Notes: generated by a model from the letters alone, not told the origin. Counted from the stretch's first letter, positions 8,532 to 18,375 are shown. The stretch: 64,000 nt of DNA from Ekhidna lutea (GCF_900188325.1 NZ_FZPD01000001.1:806001-870000), one strand, 5' to 3'. Translations and numbers: made by a program.

Positions 8532-8999
8532 ATGATCGTTTTCAAGTCAAGAAAGAGCATTTTGTTAGGGACCTTGCTTTGGGGAATATTGGTTTTTACA
8601 CTTGCTTTTTCAGCGTATCCACAATGGCAAATAGGCAATTCGAGACTCACCATTGTCCTCTTGATAGTTATTGCATTTACAGCCATTATATGGTTTGGAA
8701 TCCAATATAAAATAAAGGACGACACTCTCCTCATTTTGATCGGGCCAATAGCTATGTATAAAATTCCTATTAGCAAGATTGAATCGATAAATAGAAGCTT
8801 TAACCCTTTAAGTTCTCCGGCGGTCTCCCTCAAAAGACTTAAAGTAAAATTCCAGGGAGGCTGGGTGCTGATCTCACCTAAAAAGGAGGAGGAGTTCGTG
8901 AGCCACCTAGTGTCAATTAACTCATCTATCTTTATAAATTTGGACAAGAAGATAGAAAATGACTCTTTATTTACTCGGCTTATTTATAGGCTGCTGTAA
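8532..8999 (+). CDS. PH-domain-like small membrane protein
   Basis: This 155-residue protein has two N-terminal membrane segments (about residues 11-28 and 37-56) followed by a cytoplasmic domain with YKIPISKIESI, an NPLSSPAVSLKRL segment and a final WVLISPKKEEEFV strand. This arrangement matches bacterial PH-like (DUF1200-type) proteins, whose role is poorly known. It starts four bases after the dusB stop, so it is probably co-transcribed. No enzymatic residues are evident. Confidence 0.75.
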   Translation: MIVFKSRKSILLGTLLWGILVFTLAFSAYPQWQIGNSRLTIVLLIVIAFTAIIWFGIQYKIKDDTLLILIGPIAMYKIPISKIESINRSFNPLSSPAVSLKRLKVKFQGGWVLISPKKEEEFVSHLVSINSSIFINLDKKIENDSLFTRLIYRLL

Positions 9000-9044
9000 G
9001 ATCATGTTGGCTGCTGTTTCTGATGATTGATCTAACTTGCGTGA

Positions 9045-9941
9045 ATGCAAAAATCGTCTGCTTTGGCATGGGTACTGCTATTCATTTTGGCTTTCATTTG
9101 GGGGAGTTCATTCATTCTGATCAAAAAGGGATTGATTGGACTGGAGCCTGCGGAAGTTGGCTCACTTCGAATTTTGTCTGCCTCCCTGTTCTTGCTTCCT
9201 TCTGCCTTGAAGCGTTTCAGCTCAATTGAAAAATCAAAGCTGCCTTATTTTGTGTCTGTTGGTCTACTTGGAAGCCTGGTTCCGGCATTTCTATTCGCCA
9301 TTGCACAAACACAACTAGAGAGCGCCATCACAGGAGTCCTAAATGGTCTGGTTCCAATATTCACCATTCTTATCGCACTGATATTTTTAAAGCAAAAGCA
9401 GGTTGGTACTGTTTATATTGGTGTAATCATTGGATTTATTGGTACTGCGATTCTTATTACAGCCGGTGAAGGAAACTCGATAAATGGAATCAATGCCTAC
9501 GCGCTTTTAGTGGTGCTTGCTACTATTTGCTATGCATCAAACTTAAACCTCATCAAACGAAAATTGAATGATCTGCATGCTGTGACAGTAACCAGTGTTT
9601 CATTATTACTGGTTGGACCAATTGCAGCAATCTATCTTTTTGGTTTCACAGGTTTTTATCACAAAATCTCCACCGGCACGGAAGCGATTGGTATCTCTAC
9701 CTTTTATATTTCATTGTTAGGAGTTTTAGGTACCGCAATAGCACTGATTATCTTCAATAAGATTTTGCAAATGAAGGATGCATTGTTTGCTTCTTCGGTG
9801 ACTTACATTATACCAATTTTCGCTGTTGGATGGGGCGTCCTCGACGGAGAAAGACTTTATCTCATGCATTACATCGGAATGATTGCTGTTGGGATTGGGG
9901 TGTATATTGCCAATACGAACAGAGCTGCTCATAAAAAATAA
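9045..9941 (+). CDS. EamA/DMT-family transporter
   Basis: A 298-residue drug/metabolite transporter with ten predicted membrane helices in two EamA repeats. The family start (ALAWVLLFILAFIWGSSFILIKKGL) and the mid-helix proline/glycine patterns of each repeat (for example GLVPIFTILIALIFLKQKQ near residue 105) are clear. Such exporters carry amino acids or other small metabolites; the substrate cannot be read from sequence. ATG at 9045 gives the usual short N-terminus. A stem-loop overlaps its stop codon. Confidence 0.9.
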   Translation: MQKSSALAWVLLFILAFIWGSSFILIKKGLIGLEPAEVGSLRILSASLFLLPSALKRFSSIEKSKLPYFVSVGLLGSLVPAFLFAIAQTQLESAITGVLNGLVPIFTILIALIFLKQKQVGTVYIGVIIGFIGTAILITAGEGNSINGINAYALLVVLATICYASNLNLIKRKLNDLHAVTVTSVSLLLVGPIAAIYLFGFTGFYHKISTGTEAIGISTFYISLLGVLGTAIALIIFNKILQMKDALFASSVTYIIPIFAVGWGVLDGERLYLMHYIGMIAVGIGVYIANTNRAAHKK

Positions 9942-9973
9942 ATGTTGCACCTTTTTCTGAGACGCAACATTTA
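9939..9973. terminator. stem-loop between convergent genes
   Basis: A ten-base perfect inverted repeat, TAAATGTTGC (9939-9948) and GCAACATTTA (9964-9973), with a 15-base loop. It lies between the convergent EamA and lectin-like genes and could end both transcripts. It has no strong T-run on either side. Confidence 0.5.
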
Positions 9974-9995
9974 CTCATTAACTCAAAGTATTTTA

Positions 9996-10832
9996 TCAAT
10001 CAAATTCAATGATGAAAAAGAGATTGTTATTATGGTCTATGTCATTCCATTGTCCGGCCGAACCTAATGGCCAATCTGTTATTGCCAGCCCAAGTGTATG
10101 CTGTGAATTTTGAAAATTGTCAGGTTCATTTCCCCAGTTAGTATAACTTCCATCTACAGGTGAACCGGAGCTATCTCCTATCCAGAACGGCGTGCCCTCT
10201 CCGGAATTATCGCCATCCCATATCCAGCTACCTTCTGTATCAAAATCATTTCCTCCAAGCCATAAATAAGATGCATTTCCACCATCGGGTGCTGTAGTTG
10301 AAGCAGCATTAATGGAAGAAGATTCAATTTGACTATAAATAGCATTCTGTTCCTCCAGAGAGTTAATCTCAGCCAGATAGCCGCCTCGCTCTACAGCACA
10401 ACTGGCGGCATCTCTCCATGTCTTTGTTTCTTTCACAATTTCATAATTCTTTCCGTCAAATGTGAATGAAATCACATTGCCTTCATCAACACATTCTACA
10501 ACTGTTGCAGAAGCAACATAAGATGTAGTTGTTCCATCCTCTGCTGTAACCGTATAAGTTACAGGATTTGTGAAATTTTGAACTTCACCGGATGCCGGAC
10601 TAACAGTTGCTTTATCTGAGATTACAATTGTTGGAGTCAGCGCAGTTACTTCAGATCCTAAAGGAAGCTCTGCTGATATAGTTTTCCCACTCTCATCTAT
10701 TGAGACAGTTGCTCCATCAATTGAAAAACTAGTGATTTTCTTTGCATCACTGAGCGATGGAGATTCCTCATCAGAACAACTGAACAGGATGGATGAGCCA
10801 ACTGCAATTAAAATAATGTAAACGTTCTTCAT
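9996..10832 (-). CDS. lipoprotein with DUF5018-like and C-type-lectin domains
   Basis: A 278-residue exported lipoprotein when started at the ATG at 10830-10832. A signal ends in SILFSC with the lipid Cys at residue 19. An Ig-like DUF5018 type domain follows (about 30-110: ITSFSIDGATV, PVTYTVTAEDGTTTSY), then a C-type-lectin fold (about 118-278: YEIVKETKTWRDAASCAVERGG, YLWLGGNDFDTEGSWIWDG, NWGNEPDN, GQWNDIDHN). The WND/EPDN motifs fit Ca2+-dependent lectin loops, so surface glycan or adhesion binding is likely. A further upstream start adds 15 residues before the lipoprotein signal and is unlikely. Confidence 0.85.
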   Translation of the reverse strand: MKNVYIILIAVGSSILFSCSDEESPSLSDAKKITSFSIDGATVSIDESGKTISAELPLGSEVTALTPTIVISDKATVSPASGEVQNFTNPVTYTVTAEDGTTTSYVASATVVECVDEGNVISFTFDGKNYEIVKETKTWRDAASCAVERGGYLAEINSLEEQNAIYSQIESSSINAASTTAPDGGNASYLWLGGNDFDTEGSWIWDGDNSGEGTPFWIGDSSGSPVDGSYTNWGNEPDNFQNSQHTLGLAITDWPLGSAGQWNDIDHNNNLFFIIEFD

Positions 10833-10929
10833 ACTTATAATTTTAGATTTGAAGACGAAACAATTAGAATCAATCAACCCCTGCGTTTTGAGGCGTTTTA
10901 TAAGTAAGAAATAATTGGCTGGACGGGTT

Positions 10930-12354
10930 TTACTTCAAAAAGGAAGGGATTATGTAGTAAACAAGCAGGGTGATTGCAATACTGGAAATAATATTTAACC
11001 ATACTCCAGCTCTTACCATATCGTTCATTTTTAATTCACCTGAGCTAAATACAATAGCGTTGGGTCCTGTTGCTATTGGTAACATGAATGCGCAGGAAGC
11101 GGCCATGGTTGCCGGGATCATCAGCAAGAATGGATGAACACCGATTGCTTCAGCTAAAGAGGCCAGCACCGGTAGCATAATCGAAGCAGTTGCAACATTC
11201 GATGTGACTTCCGTAAGAAAGTTGACAGAAAGGGCCACAATTAGAATGATTATAAAAAGAGGTAATTCTGAAATGCCTATCAGTTGCAACCCTAACCATT
11301 CGGCAAGTTGAGAACTTTGAAATGCTGCTGCTAGTGAAAGACCTCCGCCGAAAAGGATGATTACTCCCCAAGGTAGCTTTTCAGCCTCTTCCCAGGTGAG
11401 AAGTGGTTTGCCGTTTAGAGATTTAGAAGGCAGAATAAACATCATCAATGCAGCAGCAATAGCTATTACTGTGTCATTGATGCCAGGTATAAACTGATTG
11501 AGAACAAATGACCGGGTAATCCACAGAATGGCAGTGATTACAAAAACAATGGCTACTACTTTTTCCTCTTGTTTCATTTGACCCAATGCCTCTTTTTCTT
11601 TTTGAATCAATTCCTGGCCTATCGAGATGTTTATTTTATGTAGTGGAAAAACAATTCTGGTTAAAATAATCCAACAAATAGCCAGCATTACCAGTGAAAA
11701 AGGAAGGGCAAAAGCCATCCAGCTGGCAAAACTAAATTCCTGAGCGTAGAGCTTGGAGGCGATGGATACAAAAATGGGATTCGTTGGGGTTCCTACTAGT
11801 GTAGCTACTCCGCCTATTGAAGCAGAGAATGCAATCCCGAGCAATAGCGATTTAAAGAATATATTTCCGGCCTTGCCCGTCAATTCTTTCATTTCTGCAA
11901 TCAGAGCTGTGGCTATCGTGACCATCATGAGTGTTGTCGCCGTATTGGAAATCCACATGGATAAAAGCCCGGTCGCCAGCATGAAACCTAAAACAATCAG
12001 TTGGGCATTAGTGCCAACAGCAGAAATTATTTCAATGGCGATTCTGCGATGAAGATTCCATCGTTGCATAGCTATGGCGATGATAAAACCACCCACAAAA
12101 AGAAAGAGCATCTTATCTCCATACGCAGCTGTTGTCTGTGCTATTGGAGCTCCGCCTGACAGTGGCAATAAAGCGATGGGGAGCAGGGCTGTTGCCGATA
12201 TAGGAAGTGCTTCGGAAAGCCACCATGTAGCAATCCACAGTGTTGAAGCGAGGACTGCATTGGCTTCAGCATTTAAATCCTCAAATGGATGGAGAAAGAA
12301 AACGACACAAAACAAAATGGGCCCGATAACGAGCCCAATTCTTTTTCTGATCAT
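10930..12354 (-). CDS. SLC13/DASS-family anion:sodium symporter
   Basis: A 474-residue membrane protein with about eleven to twelve helices and the DASS signatures: SNTATTLMM near residue 138, VGTPTN(P) near 190 and a second TSNVATASIMLP near 390. These are the paired SNT motifs that bind Na+ and carboxylate. The family takes up dicarboxylates, citrate or sulfate, and the substrate cannot be fixed by eye. It is 10 bases downstream of a gene for an unknown membrane protein (12364-13278) and may share its transcript. Confidence 0.9.
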   Translation of the reverse strand: MIRKRIGLVIGPILFCVVFFLHPFEDLNAEANAVLASTLWIATWWLSEALPISATALLPIALLPLSGGAPIAQTTAAYGDKMLFLFVGGFIIAIAMQRWNLHRRIAIEIISAVGTNAQLIVLGFMLATGLLSMWISNTATTLMMVTIATALIAEMKELTGKAGNIFFKSLLLGIAFSASIGGVATLVGTPTNPIFVSIASKLYAQEFSFASWMAFALPFSLVMLAICWIILTRIVFPLHKINISIGQELIQKEKEALGQMKQEEKVVAIVFVITAILWITRSFVLNQFIPGINDTVIAIAAALMMFILPSKSLNGKPLLTWEEAEKLPWGVIILFGGGLSLAAAFQSSQLAEWLGLQLIGISELPLFIIILIVALSVNFLTEVTSNVATASIMLPVLASLAEAIGVHPFLLMIPATMAASCAFMLPIATGPNAIVFSSGELKMNDMVRAGVWLNIISSIAITLLVYYIIPSFLK

Positions 12355-12363
12355 GAAGCAGGG

Positions 12364-13278
12364 TTAGATTGACTCATCCTGTAATTTCTCAAAATCAAAT
12401 TCATTTAAAAAATTCTTTGCCTGATCCAATGTCTGGAAATCATACTCTCTTACTTCTCCTTTACTTCCGTGAATTTCTATTCTTACAACTGAAATTCTCG
12501 CATCGTGAGTCAGAGGATCATCAATAAGTTGACCACTGGAAGCGTCTTTGATTTTATGCGAAAGCACCACATTCTTACGCTTGATACGATTACAGTAAGA
12601 ACATTTAAATTCTTTGAGTAACTCGCCATCTTCTGTATCGGATGCTTCCTTGATGATTTCTTCTTTTTCTAAACGTAATGTCTGGAAGCCGCAACGGTCA
12701 CATTCAAGTGCGCTTAAATGACCTTTGTACTTTTCGATTTTTGTATAGCCGGTGGCTTCATCAATCCACACATCATAATCTACTGAGAACACATTTTCTT
12801 CTGCCTGCATCCCTTCATCGAGGTACGCATCTTCTTCAGACTCACTCAAAAGCTTCATTTTGTTCCCATTTTCAGGGTTTACTCTAGGAGTATATCTGAG
12901 CTTTTTCAATTTTTTCTCCAGAATTCCAGGGTAGTAAAACTTCAGAATTAGTTGAGCTATGTAACCATACAGAACGCCAATACACATTGAAACGAATAGT
13001 CGGATGAAAAACCAGATTCCATCCAGCTTCATTGTTTCATACTCAAGCGTATTGCAGAAGAGAAAAAGTGCTATTGCTACAAAGATGTGTCCGGTCAGGA
13101 GTTTCTTTGTCTCTTTTTCACTGGCAAGGTCAAATTTTTCCTTGTATGTATTCTTTGACATGAAGGAAATCTTGTAGATGATGTAATTCAACACACCTAC
13201 TGCTAATACCACAAATACCAGGATATATACGATTTGCTGCCATTTAGCGAGGAAATCGAGGTAAAAATCATTATTCAT
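12364..13278 (-). CDS. membrane protein with zinc-ribbon-like CxxC pairs, unknown function
   Basis: A 304-residue protein with about three N-terminal membrane segments (residues 13-37, 63-80 and 91-118) and a long cytoplasmic tail. The tail holds two CxxC pairs, CDRC near residue 203 and CSYC near 236, about 30 apart, which resemble a zinc ribbon. The C-terminus (VVRIEIHGSKGEVREYDF) is basic/acidic mixed. The ATG at 13276-13278 is preferred: a longer reading starts at a TTG that is itself the likely -7 box (TATTTTTG read on the minus strand, 13297-13304). No known family recognised. Confidence 0.75.
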   Translation of the reverse strand: MNNDFYLDFLAKWQQIVYILVFVVLAVGVLNYIIYKISFMSKNTYKEKFDLASEKETKKLLTGHIFVAIALFLFCNTLEYETMKLDGIWFFIRLFVSMCIGVLYGYIAQLILKFYYPGILEKKLKKLRYTPRVNPENGNKMKLLSESEEDAYLDEGMQAEENVFSVDYDVWIDEATGYTKIEKYKGHLSALECDRCGFQTLRLEKEEIIKEASDTEDGELLKEFKCSYCNRIKRKNVVLSHKIKDASSGQLIDDPLTHDARISVVRIEIHGSKGEVREYDFQTLDQAKNFLNEFDFEKLQDESI

Positions 13279-13358
13279 ACGGGTGACAAGTTTTAACAAA
13301 AATAAGACGATTTAAAAAACCGCCAACATTTCTAGAAACAGTACGAACTTTTGCTCCC

Positions 13359-13601
13359 CTAATTGTTAACAGATTTATCTTTTTTTTGGGTATCCTGAAG
13401 GATTATATGAAGGATGGAAACTTTTTGTGCATAAGGGTTGATTGAGTCTACTTGCACGGGTTCGTTCACAGGAAGTAAAGACGCCCATTTGGAAAGCTCT
13501 TCGTTTGCTAAAGATGACAGTCTTTCCTCAGCTTCCATCAGGAAAGCGAAGGTGCCGAGTATCAGCAGTAGCGTTATGAGTTTGTTGAGCTTGGGGTTCA
13601 T
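13359..13601 (-). CDS. small single-pass membrane protein, hypothetical
   Basis: An 80-residue reading frame starting MNPKLNKLITLLLILGTFAFL, with one hydrophobic segment at residues 7-21 and a charged remainder. It may be an exported or membrane-anchored small protein. It is not part of an obvious operon, and there is no family match I recognise. A slightly longer frame begins 12 codons earlier. The signal-like N-terminus is the main support, so this call is tentative. Confidence 0.4.
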   Translation of the reverse strand: MNPKLNKLITLLLILGTFAFLMEAEERLSSLANEELSKWASLLPVNEPVQVDSINPYAQKVSILHIILQDTQKKDKSVNN

Positions 13602-13637
13602 TAGTCTTAGTCCTTTTTCTAAATGAGCGTCTATCAC

Positions 13638-13960
13638 TTCTTGTTTTGAAAACCTAACCTTGCCTTAAGGATGATTGCGAACCATGAAAAGTTGCATCTC
13701 ATCCTAATTTTTACGAATTCGAATGTTTTAAGACCTTTAATTCATGCTAATAGGCATTATAATCACCCGAATTGCACAGAAAGTACCGTGATTAGTACGA
13801 ATGGTTACAAGAAATTCACACTTACATTATTTTCAGATCAAAGAAATACTTATCCTATTTTAGCCTTTATTAAATTGTGCTAATGCAGGTGGCCACAAAG
13901 TGAAGGTGGCTGTTAGGATCGTTTTTAAATTTATTGATTTAACCAGGTGAATTGTAGTCT
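13638..13960. other. 323-base non-coding gap
   Basis: No convincing gene or strong promoter. It is AT-rich. A short GTGGCCAC palindrome near 13891 and a roughly 70-codon open frame without ribosome-binding or family support are all I can see. Confidence 0.5.
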
Positions 13961-15577
13961 ATGCAAAGATTGATTATATGCTTCGGATGTCTAATGTTTT
14001 CATATCAATCGAACTGTCAAATACATTTTACTGAAATTGATGCTGGGGACCTGTCATACATTCCTGGTGGATACACATTTGATGGTCAGAGAGTTGGTGG
14101 TACGTGGATAGATTTTGATCAAGACGGTGATATAGATTTTTTTGACGGGTACATTTATTATCAAAATGATGGCGTTAACCACTTTGTTGCTGATTCATTT
14201 ATCCATTCTGGGAATCCACCAACGATTGTTGATTTAAATAATGATCGGAGGCTTGATTTAATTTCCACGAACGACACACTTCCGACCACCCTCCACATAA
14301 ATTTTGGAAACACATACGAAAAAATAATCTTAGATGACTCCTATGGGTATAATGAAGCATCATGCGTTGATTTCAATAATGATGGATTGCTAGACATATT
14401 ACTAACTGATATTGATAATAATAATCGGTTATATGTAAATAAAGGAACAACTTTTTTACCTGAAACAAATCAGATTACAGGTTCTCATTTCAGTACATGG
14501 GCTGATTTTGATAATGATGGTGATATGGATCTTATGTGTAGTGCATTGTATGAAAATTTGGGAGATGGAACCTTTGAACGCAAGGATGATATTCAAGGAA
14601 CCAGCTGGGGAGACTACAACAATGATGGATTTGAAGATCTTTTTGGTGTGCTGAATAACCACCTAGTAATATATACTAATAATCAGGGCATAGGATTCAC
14701 AATCGACACAATTGCAATAGCAGATGATCCATTTTTGATAGGTAGCTCATGGGGGGATCTTGATAATGATGGTGATCTGGATTTACTTATCTCTGATTGG
14801 AATTTTGGGCATTCTCTGTTTCTAAATAACAACGGGATACTTACTCATATAAACTTTGAAGAAACATATAAACAATCAAAATTATCACTAACCGAACAGC
14901 AGCTGTTTAACCCCGCTTTACCAATGAGCTTAACGTTTGGAGATATAAATCATGATGGTAATCTAGATGCCTTCATTGGGTATGATAGCGGAACGCCAAA
15001 TCAAATTTTGTTGAATGTTGGTAACACAAATAGTTGGCTGGGTCTAAATCTTGAGGGAACCGAATCAAATGCAAATGGGATTGGAGCTAGGGTAACCGTA
15101 GAAGCAGTAATTGATGGAAAGGTAAGAAAGCAATACAGACAACAACGCTCCAGGCATGGTCCTAATGCTGGTAATTTGACTATGCATTTTGGATTAGGAA
15201 ATGCAACCACTGTTGATAAGCTAACGGTGGAGTGGCCCTCTGGAAATGTAACAGAGCTCCAAAATGTTGATGTGGGACAGTATCTTGTGATTAATGAAGA
15301 TATGGTCACATCTGTCATATCAGAGGAACCTACTTCTATGATTTATCCTAATCCAGCAAATGAGTATATCACGATTAGAAGCTCAACTGATTATTACGGT
15401 ACAGTATTGATTGAGATTTTCAACATGAATGGGAAAGAAATTAATAGTTCTCAAATCCATAAAGGAGATGGCCTACTTGAACATAAAATGGGCATTCAAA
15501 ATCTAGCTACAGGCACCTATTTTTTAAAGGTACGATTAGGCGACCAGGTATTTATCCAGAAAATCATCAAAGAATAA
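13961..15577 (+). CDS. secreted FG-GAP/VCBS repeat protein with ASPIC/UnbV and T9SS sorting domain
   Basis: A 538-residue exported protein with a signal peptide ending near residue 20. Residues about 40-320 hold repeated DxDxDGxxD Ca2+-binding loops (DFDQDGDID, DFNNDGLLD, DFDNDGDMD, DLDNDGDLD, DINHDGNLD), which build a beta-propeller like integrin alpha. An ASPIC/UnbV domain follows (about 345-440: NSWLGLNLEG, GARVTVE, LTVEWPSGN). The C-terminus (IYPNPANEYITI ... GTYFLKVRLGDQ) is a type A T9SS sorting domain, so the protein is exported through the type IX system to the cell surface. Likely adhesive or polymer-binding. Confidence 0.93.
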   Translation: MQRLIICFGCLMFSYQSNCQIHFTEIDAGDLSYIPGGYTFDGQRVGGTWIDFDQDGDIDFFDGYIYYQNDGVNHFVADSFIHSGNPPTIVDLNNDRRLDLISTNDTLPTTLHINFGNTYEKIILDDSYGYNEASCVDFNNDGLLDILLTDIDNNNRLYVNKGTTFLPETNQITGSHFSTWADFDNDGDMDLMCSALYENLGDGTFERKDDIQGTSWGDYNNDGFEDLFGVLNNHLVIYTNNQGIGFTIDTIAIADDPFLIGSSWGDLDNDGDLDLLISDWNFGHSLFLNNNGILTHINFEETYKQSKLSLTEQQLFNPALPMSLTFGDINHDGNLDAFIGYDSGTPNQILLNVGNTNSWLGLNLEGTESNANGIGARVTVEAVIDGKVRKQYRQQRSRHGPNAGNLTMHFGLGNATTVDKLTVEWPSGNVTELQNVDVGQYLVINEDMVTSVISEEPTSMIYPNPANEYITIRSSTDYYGTVLIEIFNMNGKEINSSQIHKGDGLLEHKMGIQNLATGTYFLKVRLGDQVFIQKIIKE

Positions 15578-15583
15578 CCGTCC

Positions 15584-16738
15584 TTATTTCCAGCTCATTG
15601 GATAGTTCTCATCCAGATACTGTAGTCCTGTCTTAGTCACATGGATAGGGCCGAAGGTGTCAAGCATTACAGCCAGTTCTTCCGTTTCCTTCGCTCCTAT
15701 GCTTGCTTCTACAGTGCCAGGGTGTGGGCCATGTGGCAACCCACCGGGATGTAGAGTGAAAGAACCACGATCAATTCCTTTTCTGCTCATGAAGTTTCCT
15801 TCAACGTAATACAACACTTCATCAGAGTCTATGTTGGAGTGATTATAAGGCGCAGGAATAGCCTTAGGGTGATAGTCGAATAGTCTGGGTACAAAAGAGC
15901 AAATAACATAACCGTGGGCCTGAAATGTCTGATGTACCGGAGGTGGCTGATGAATCCTACCTGTTATTGGCTCAAAGTCATGAATGGACAATGCATATGG
16001 GTATAAGTAGCCATCCCACCCAACAAGATCAAATGGGGAGTGCTTATAGTAATAATCATGAAGCATATCCTCATGCTTGATTTTTACCAGATATTCACCT
16101 TCTTTATCTTCAGTCACTAACTCTGAAGGTGGCCGAATGTCTCGTTCACAATATGGAGAGTGTTCTAAAAGCTGACCTAGCTCGTTTCTGTATCGTTTTA
16201 CCGTCTCAACAGGATTGGCGGACTCGATAATCAAAAGTTTAAGAGGACCCTCATCCCACTCAAGTCGATAGATTGTTGTTCTGGGAATGACAACATAATC
16301 TCCCTGCTTAATGCGCAGTTTGCCAAACTGAGAGTAGAGATAGCCATTGCCATCATGGATAAAGATCACTTCATCGGCCTGACCATTCTTATAGTAATAG
16401 TCCATTTTTCGCGATGTTGGATGACATATTGCCATTGAAACATCCTTGTTTTTCAAAAGAACCTTACGTGCCTCCAAAAAATCATCGCCTGTCGTTTCAA
16501 CATTCGAAGTATTTAGATGCGTTTGCTTTAAAGAATAATCTGCAATTTCTTCTTTCCAGAAAATGGATTTCCCAACCTTCTCTACCCGCGTTGGGGGAGT
16601 GATGTGATATAGGTTCGAATAAATGCCTGAAAAGCCTCTTGACGACACTAGTTCCTCTGCATACAGACTGCCATCAGGTTGCCTAAACTGCGTGTGTCGT
16701 TTAGGTGGTATTTCTCCAAGTTTGTGATAGTATGTCAT
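15584..16738 (-). CDS. hmgA: homogentisate 1,2-dioxygenase
   Basis: A 384-residue ring-cleaving dioxygenase of tyrosine/phenylalanine catabolism that opens homogentisate to maleylacetoacetate with non-heme Fe(II). Typical features are the YYHKLGEIPPKRHTQFR start, the FIHDGNGYLYSQFG cupin strand, the DEVLYYVEGNF motif (His/Glu ligand region) and the HPGGLPHGPHPG loop. The length fits the short bacterial form. The other tyrosine catabolic genes are not adjacent; it lies two bases after the S41 protease on the same strand, which is probably accidental. Confidence 0.93.
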   Translation of the reverse strand: MTYYHKLGEIPPKRHTQFRQPDGSLYAEELVSSRGFSGIYSNLYHITPPTRVEKVGKSIFWKEEIADYSLKQTHLNTSNVETTGDDFLEARKVLLKNKDVSMAICHPTSRKMDYYYKNGQADEVIFIHDGNGYLYSQFGKLRIKQGDYVVIPRTTIYRLEWDEGPLKLLIIESANPVETVKRYRNELGQLLEHSPYCERDIRPPSELVTEDKEGEYLVKIKHEDMLHDYYYKHSPFDLVGWDGYLYPYALSIHDFEPITGRIHQPPPVHQTFQAHGYVICSFVPRLFDYHPKAIPAPYNHSNIDSDEVLYYVEGNFMSRKGIDRGSFTLHPGGLPHGPHPGTVEASIGAKETEELAVMLDTFGPIHVTKTGLQYLDENYPMSWK

Positions 16739-16739
16739 A

Positions 16740-18371
16740 TTAACGTTGCGCTATTTTATCTGCTTCGTCCATCAGCTGAATGGCCTTTTGAAAAATCTCA
16801 TCCTGCTGATTAAATATGGGATAGAACCCTTCATTGTCCCAAATTCCGCGTGCAATATAAGCTCTCATTAGTTGTTTTAACAACTTTCGTGATCGTTTAT
16901 ATTCTAACTCATTAAAAGATAGGCCATTACCCTCTGAAACACTAACCAAATCAGCTAGCATTTGTTCGCTAATTTCAAACTCATTTTTGAATTTTTCATA
17001 GCCCATTCTTTCCAGTTCTTCTCTGTTTTCCTGAGCATACATTACAGTGTATTCCTGAATAGAATTGGTACTAAACAGTCTGTTGAGGTAACGGGTATTA
17101 TAAGCAGTGTCTAGCGGCACAAATACATCCGGTGTTATACCTCCACCTCCATAAACAATTCTTCCTTTGTCAGTTTTAAAGGCCAATGTGTCAATGTTTT
17201 TGATGCTGTCAGATGAATAAACCTCTCCATTTTCATATCGTTCATAAGCCTCCATGTAATATTCATCCAGTTTGCCATTTGAATAGGTTTTTTGAATACT
17301 TCGTCCACTGGGTGTATAATACCTTGAAATAGTCAGTCGAAGTTCAGAGCCGTCATTTAAATCAATTGGGAGCTGTACCAGTCCTTTTCCGAATGATCTG
17401 CGACCAACGATGAGCCCTCTGTCGTGATCCTGCATAGCTCCCGCCACGATCTCAGAAGCAGATGCCGAACCTTCATCCACCATTATCACTAATGATCCTT
17501 CTTCAAAATCTCCCGGCTCGCCCGAATAGTGCTGCTCAGCATATCGTTTTTCTTTCCCATCTGTGTACACGATCATTTGCCTGTCTGCCAGAAGCTCGTC
17601 TGCTATCTGTACTGCTCTGTTGAGATAGCCTCCCGGATTCCCGGTCAGATCGATCACCAGTTTTTTCATACCTTGATCTTTTAGTTTAAGCAGTGCCTCT
17701 TTAAACTCCAGATAAGTTGAATTGGCAAATCGTGCGACTTTTATGTACCCGATTTCATCATCTACCATGTAGGATACGTCTACAGAAAATTGTGGGATAA
17801 CATCTCTTTCTATTGTATAATCGATCAGATCATCTTCCCCATCTCGTTTGATGCTTACGGTTACCTTAGAGCCACCTGGGCCTCTCAAAAGCTCCACAAC
17901 CCGCTGATTGTTAATTCCTATTCCGGCTACTCGCTCGCCATCTACTTTGATAATTTTATCTCCTGCTCTGATCCCCAATTTTTCAGAAGGTCCTCCGCTT
18001 AAAGGGCTAACCACATGGATGGTGTCTTTAAAGATGTTAAATTCAATACCGACCCCTTCATAGTTACCTTCCAGACGCGATTGAATCAACTCTAGGTCCT
18101 TAGCCGGAATATATGAGGTGTGTGGGTCCAGATCTTCGAGCATATTTGTAATAGCGCTTTCTACCAGATCTTCACTGTTCACTTCATCTACATAATCATT
18201 CTCAATATGTGTGAGCACCTGACGAAATTTAGTCAGGCTCTTCATGAAGTCAGACGCGGTTGTGGTTGAAGATCCTGCCATATTAGCGCCAATAAAAACA
18301 CCAATACAAAGGGTAATCGCTACGTATAAAGGGAGACGTACAGCTCCTTTTGAATTTTTATGTGTACTCAT
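16740..18371 (-). CDS. C-terminal processing peptidase (S41 family)
   Basis: A 543-residue periplasmic or membrane-anchored serine protease. A signal/anchor helix lies at residues 12-30, a PDZ domain at about 105-190 (GVGIEFN, LGIRAGDKIIKVDGE) and the tail-specific protease core at about 200-420. The catalytic Ser304 (GSASASE) and Lys329 (SFGKG) are 25 residues apart, as in CtpA/Prc. These enzymes trim C-termini of envelope proteins and take part in cell-wall regulation. A promoter box four bases before the ATG suggests a very short or absent leader. Confidence 0.94.
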   Translation of the reverse strand: MSTHKNSKGAVRLPLYVAITLCIGVFIGANMAGSSTTTASDFMKSLTKFRQVLTHIENDYVDEVNSEDLVESAITNMLEDLDPHTSYIPAKDLELIQSRLEGNYEGVGIEFNIFKDTIHVVSPLSGGPSEKLGIRAGDKIIKVDGERVAGIGINNQRVVELLRGPGGSKVTVSIKRDGEDDLIDYTIERDVIPQFSVDVSYMVDDEIGYIKVARFANSTYLEFKEALLKLKDQGMKKLVIDLTGNPGGYLNRAVQIADELLADRQMIVYTDGKEKRYAEQHYSGEPGDFEEGSLVIMVDEGSASASEIVAGAMQDHDRGLIVGRRSFGKGLVQLPIDLNDGSELRLTISRYYTPSGRSIQKTYSNGKLDEYYMEAYERYENGEVYSSDSIKNIDTLAFKTDKGRIVYGGGGITPDVFVPLDTAYNTRYLNRLFSTNSIQEYTVMYAQENREELERMGYEKFKNEFEISEQMLADLVSVSEGNGLSFNELEYKRSRKLLKQLMRAYIARGIWDNEGFYPIFNQQDEIFQKAIQLMDEADKIAQR

Positions 18372-18375
18372 AATT

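Noticed and set aside
13671-13883. 70-codon open frame in the 13.6-13.9 kb gap
   Set aside because: No promoter, start context or recognisable sequence; the composition looks like non-coding AT-rich DNA.
15584-18371. Tyrosine-catabolism operon around homogentisate dioxygenase
   Set aside because: The neighbour is an S41 protease and no other catabolic gene lies nearby.
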